Assembly (NCBI GenBank): GCA_009699645.1
Contig: WLNU01000019.1
Location: 1 to 14,875, forward strand
DNA from: Actinomycetota bacterium
GTDB lineage: Bacteria; Actinomycetota; Actinomycetes; Nanopelagicales; Nanopelagicaceae
Length of the DNA: 14,875 nt
Direction: 5' to 3'
Position numbers and translations under genes: made by a program. Below are positions 12,892 to 14,875 of the stretch, piece by piece. Each line of letters starts with the position of its first letter. Position 1 is the stretch's first letter. The notes beneath the pieces are model-generated. The model did no database searches. It had not been told where the DNA came from and worked only from the letters and a program-made list of their open reading frames with translations.

Positions 12892-14875
12892 TCAACCAGA
12901 GCCCTCCGTATTACCAGCATCTGCGGCCGATATGTCATCGATTCGATATTTTTCCATAGCCGCAACAACAACACGTCTTTTAACCTGACCCAGTCTTTCT
13001 AGCTCTTGAAGTGTTGCTACAGCGATAGATTCGGCATCGACCTTAAAGTGTCTGCGCAGTGCCCCGCGAGTATCTGAGAGCCCAAAGCCATCGGTACCAA
13101 GGGATAAGAATGGCTTCTCTATCCACGGTGCAATCTGATCTTGAACTGCGCGCATGTAGTCACTTACGGCTATCACTGGACCATTGTGTCCATCGAGTTT
13201 TTGTGAGATATAGGCGCGCTTGCGCTCGTGTGGATTTAGAAGATTATGACGATCAGTTTTTAGACCATCACGACGAAGTTCATTCCATGAAGTAACAGAC
13301 CAGACTGATGCCTCTATGCCCCAATCTTCACGCAGTAGCCTCTGTGCTTTGAGCGCCCAGTTAACGCCGACACCAGATGCCAAAATCTGTGCAGATTTCT
13401 TACGTCGATTTTTGGCAGGTGAATAAAGATAAAGCCCCTTAAGTAGTCCAGCTACATCTAGGTTTTCAGGCTCTGCAGGGTGAACGTATGGCTCGTTATA
13501 GACGGTGATGTAGTAATAAATATTCTCACTATTCTCGCCATACATACGGCGCAGTCCATCTTTAACAATCTGCCCAAGCTCGAATGCAAATGCTGGATCA
13601 TAGGAGACAACGGCCGGGTTAGTAGATGCGAGTAGATGCGAGTGGCCATCTTCATGTTGTAAGCCTTCGCCATTTAGAGTTGTGCGCCCGGCAGTTGCAC
13701 CAATTACAAAACCACGTACCAACTGATCGGCTGCGGCCCAGAAAGCATCTCCAGTGCGCTGGAAACCAAACATGGAGTAGAAGATATACATCGGGATCAT
13801 TGGCTCATCGTGGGTGGAGTAGGAAGATCCAACGGCTGTAAATGAGGCAACTGATCCCGCCTCATTGATGCCTTCATGCAAAATTACACCCGAAGTAGAC
13901 TCCTTATAGGAGAGCATGAGCTCGCGATCAACGGCCTTGTACTGCTGGCCACTGGGTGAGTAAATCTTCATCGTTGGAAAGAGTGAATCCATTCCAAATG
14001 TGCGTGCCTCATCGGGGATGATCGGAACAATGCGCGAACCAAGTCCTGGATCTTTTACTAAATCTTTAAGCATGCGAACAAATGCCATCGTTGTTGCAAT
14101 CTCTTGCTGCCCAGAGCCGCGCTTCACCGATTCATAGACTGAGTCATCTGGTTGAGTAAGTGGGCGTGAAATTGAGCGTCTGCGTGGAATCGATCCACCC
14201 AAAGCTGCGCGCCGTTCTGCCAAGTACTTCGCCTCATCGGAATCTTCGGCAGGTTTGAAGTATGGCGGTAGATACTTATCTAGCTTCTCATCCGGTATCT
14301 CTAAGTGCAACGTATCTCTAAAGCCCTTTAAATCTTCAAGGCTCATCTTCTTCATCTGGTGCGTTGAGTTACGGCCTTCAAAGGTAGAGCCAAGTGTCCA
14401 ACCCTTAATGGTTTTAGCTAAAATTACAGTTGGACGGCCGTTATGTTGAACAGATGCGGTGTAGGCGGCAAATAACTTCTTATAGTCATGGCCACCGCGC
14501 CTTAGGCTCCAGATTTTTTCATCGCTCCAGTCCGCGACCATCGCAGCAGTTCGTGGATCTCGTCCAAAGAAGTTCTCACGCACATAGGCACCGGACTCGG
14601 CTTTAAATGTCTGGTAATCGCCATCTAGCGTCTCGTTCATAATCTTAACAAGTGCGCCTTCACGATCTTGGGCCAAAAGTGGATCCCAATCCCGGCTCCA
14701 TACAACTTTAATTACATTCCATCCAGCCCCACCAAATGTTGATTCAAGCTCTTGAATAATCTTGCCATTTCCACGCACAGGTCCATCCAGGCGTTGTAAA
14801 TTACAGTTAACAACGAAAGTTAAATTATCTAATTTTTCACGTGATGCAAGACCAATAGCACCAAGAGTGTCAACC
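12892..14875 (-). CDS. aceE: pyruvate dehydrogenase E1 component, homodimeric type (5' end outside window)
   Basis: E1 of the pyruvate dehydrogenase complex decarboxylates pyruvate with thiamine diphosphate and passes the acetyl group to E2. The visible 660 residues are the C-terminal portion of a protein usually near 900. The frame enters from the window edge with [20 protein letters not shown], part of the ThDP-domain segment, so the GTG at 14778 is not the start. Further AceE signatures are [84 protein letters not shown] and [16 protein letters not shown]. The single-chain type fits Actinobacteria, where E1 works with mixed PDH/2-oxoglutarate dehydrogenase complexes. It is convergent with the MFS gene, with a stem-loop between them. 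Confidence 0.96.
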   Translation of the reverse strand, partial: VDTLGAIGLASREKLDNLTFVVNCNLQRLDGPVRGNGKIIQELESTFGGAGWNVIKVVWSRDWDPLLAQDREGALVKIMNETLDGDYQTFKAESGAYVRENFFGRDPRTAAMVADWSDEKIWSLRRGGHDYKKLFAAYTASVQHNGRPTVILAKTIKGWTLGSTFEGRNSTHQMKKMSLEDLKGFRDTLHLEIPDEKLDKYLPPYFKPAEDSDEAKYLAERRAALGGSIPRRRSISRPLTQPDDSVYESVKRGSGQQEIATTMAFVRMLKDLVKDPGLGSRIVPIIPDEARTFGMDSLFPTMKIYSPSGQQYKAVDRELMLSYKESTSGVILHEGINEAGSVASFTAVGSSYSTHDEPMIPMYIFYSMFGFQRTGDAFWAAADQLVRGFVIGATAGRTTLNGEGLQHEDGHSHLLASTNPAVVSYDPAFAFELGQIVKDGLRRMYGENSENIYYYITVYNEPYVHPAEPENLDVAGLLKGLYLYSPAKNRRKKSAQILASGVGVNWALKAQRLLREDWGIEASVWSVTSWNELRRDGLKTDRHNLLNPHERKRAYISQKLDGHNGPVIAVSDYMRAVQDQIAPWIEKPFLSLGTDGFGLSDTRGALRRHFKVDAESIAVATLQELERLGQVKRRVVVAAMEKYRIDDISAADAGNTEGSG

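Noticed and set aside
13621..13640. Perfect 10-bp tandem repeat (AGTAGATGCG twice) in aceE
   Set aside because: It encodes the conserved [10 protein letters not shown] segment of AceE, so codon choice in a conserved motif explains it.
1..14875. CRISPR arrays, insertion sequences, phage genes, tRNA or rRNA genes
   Set aside because: Coding genes fill about 98% of the window; no repeat-spacer pattern, transposase motif or RNA gene was seen in the short remaining gaps.

Overview
The window is a very compact piece of chromosome from a low-GC, streamlined actinobacterium. It holds sixteen protein genes, two of them cut by the window edges. By my start choices only about 247 of 14,875 bases (1.7%) lie outside coding sequence. 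Actinobacterial markers are a long homodimeric-type AceE, a GlpX-type fructose bisphosphatase as the FBPase gene, MurA with Asp instead of Cys in the active-site loop, a DUF4032 kinase-like protein, and the small 'MSPRRN...CPGC...HWHxxCW' protein common in Actinobacteria. Base composition looks clearly below 50% GC, unlike Streptomyces or Mycobacterium. A freshwater Nanopelagicales (acI)-type genome is my best guess, as inference only. I found no mobile element, CRISPR array, phage gene or RNA gene, and no gene-free stretch over 82 bp.

Layout: (1) 2-732, plus strand: the end of the F1Fo-ATP synthase operon, atpD (partial) and an unusually short atpC. (2) 734-2913, minus strand: murA then glpX, overlapping by one base (TAATG). 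(3) 2942-3514, plus: a PduO-type cobalamin adenosyltransferase, divergent from murA. (4) 3511-5780, minus: an operon of ABC ATPase, ABC-2 permease and a secreted protein with a Lys/Thr/Pro linker, all overlapping. (5) 5811-6122, plus: a small Cys/His protein. (6) 6135-7616, minus: an aldehyde dehydrogenase. (7) 7655-8365, plus: an alpha/beta hydrolase. (8) 8362-9489, minus: an AI-2E-family membrane protein. (9) 9572-12852, plus: DUF4032 kinase-like protein, YbbN-like thioredoxin-TPR protein, and an MFS transporter. (10) 12892-14875, minus: aceE (partial), separated from the MFS gene by a stem-loop.

Most of the genes are housekeeping: ATP synthesis (atpDC), pyruvate entry to the TCA cycle (aceE), gluconeogenesis (glpX), peptidoglycan precursor synthesis (murA) and adenosylcobalamin formation. 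I do not see a new multi-gene defence or metabolic system. The most striking non-gene signal is the promoter architecture. Seven genes have a TANNNT -10-like hexamer ending exactly 6 or 7 bases before the start codon and no Shine-Dalgarno sequence. This predicts leaderless mRNAs as the default, with divergent promoters packed into 28-38 bp. Convergent genes are packed as tightly: two pairs share their stop codons inside the palindromes CTAG and TTAA, and a third is separated by one base.
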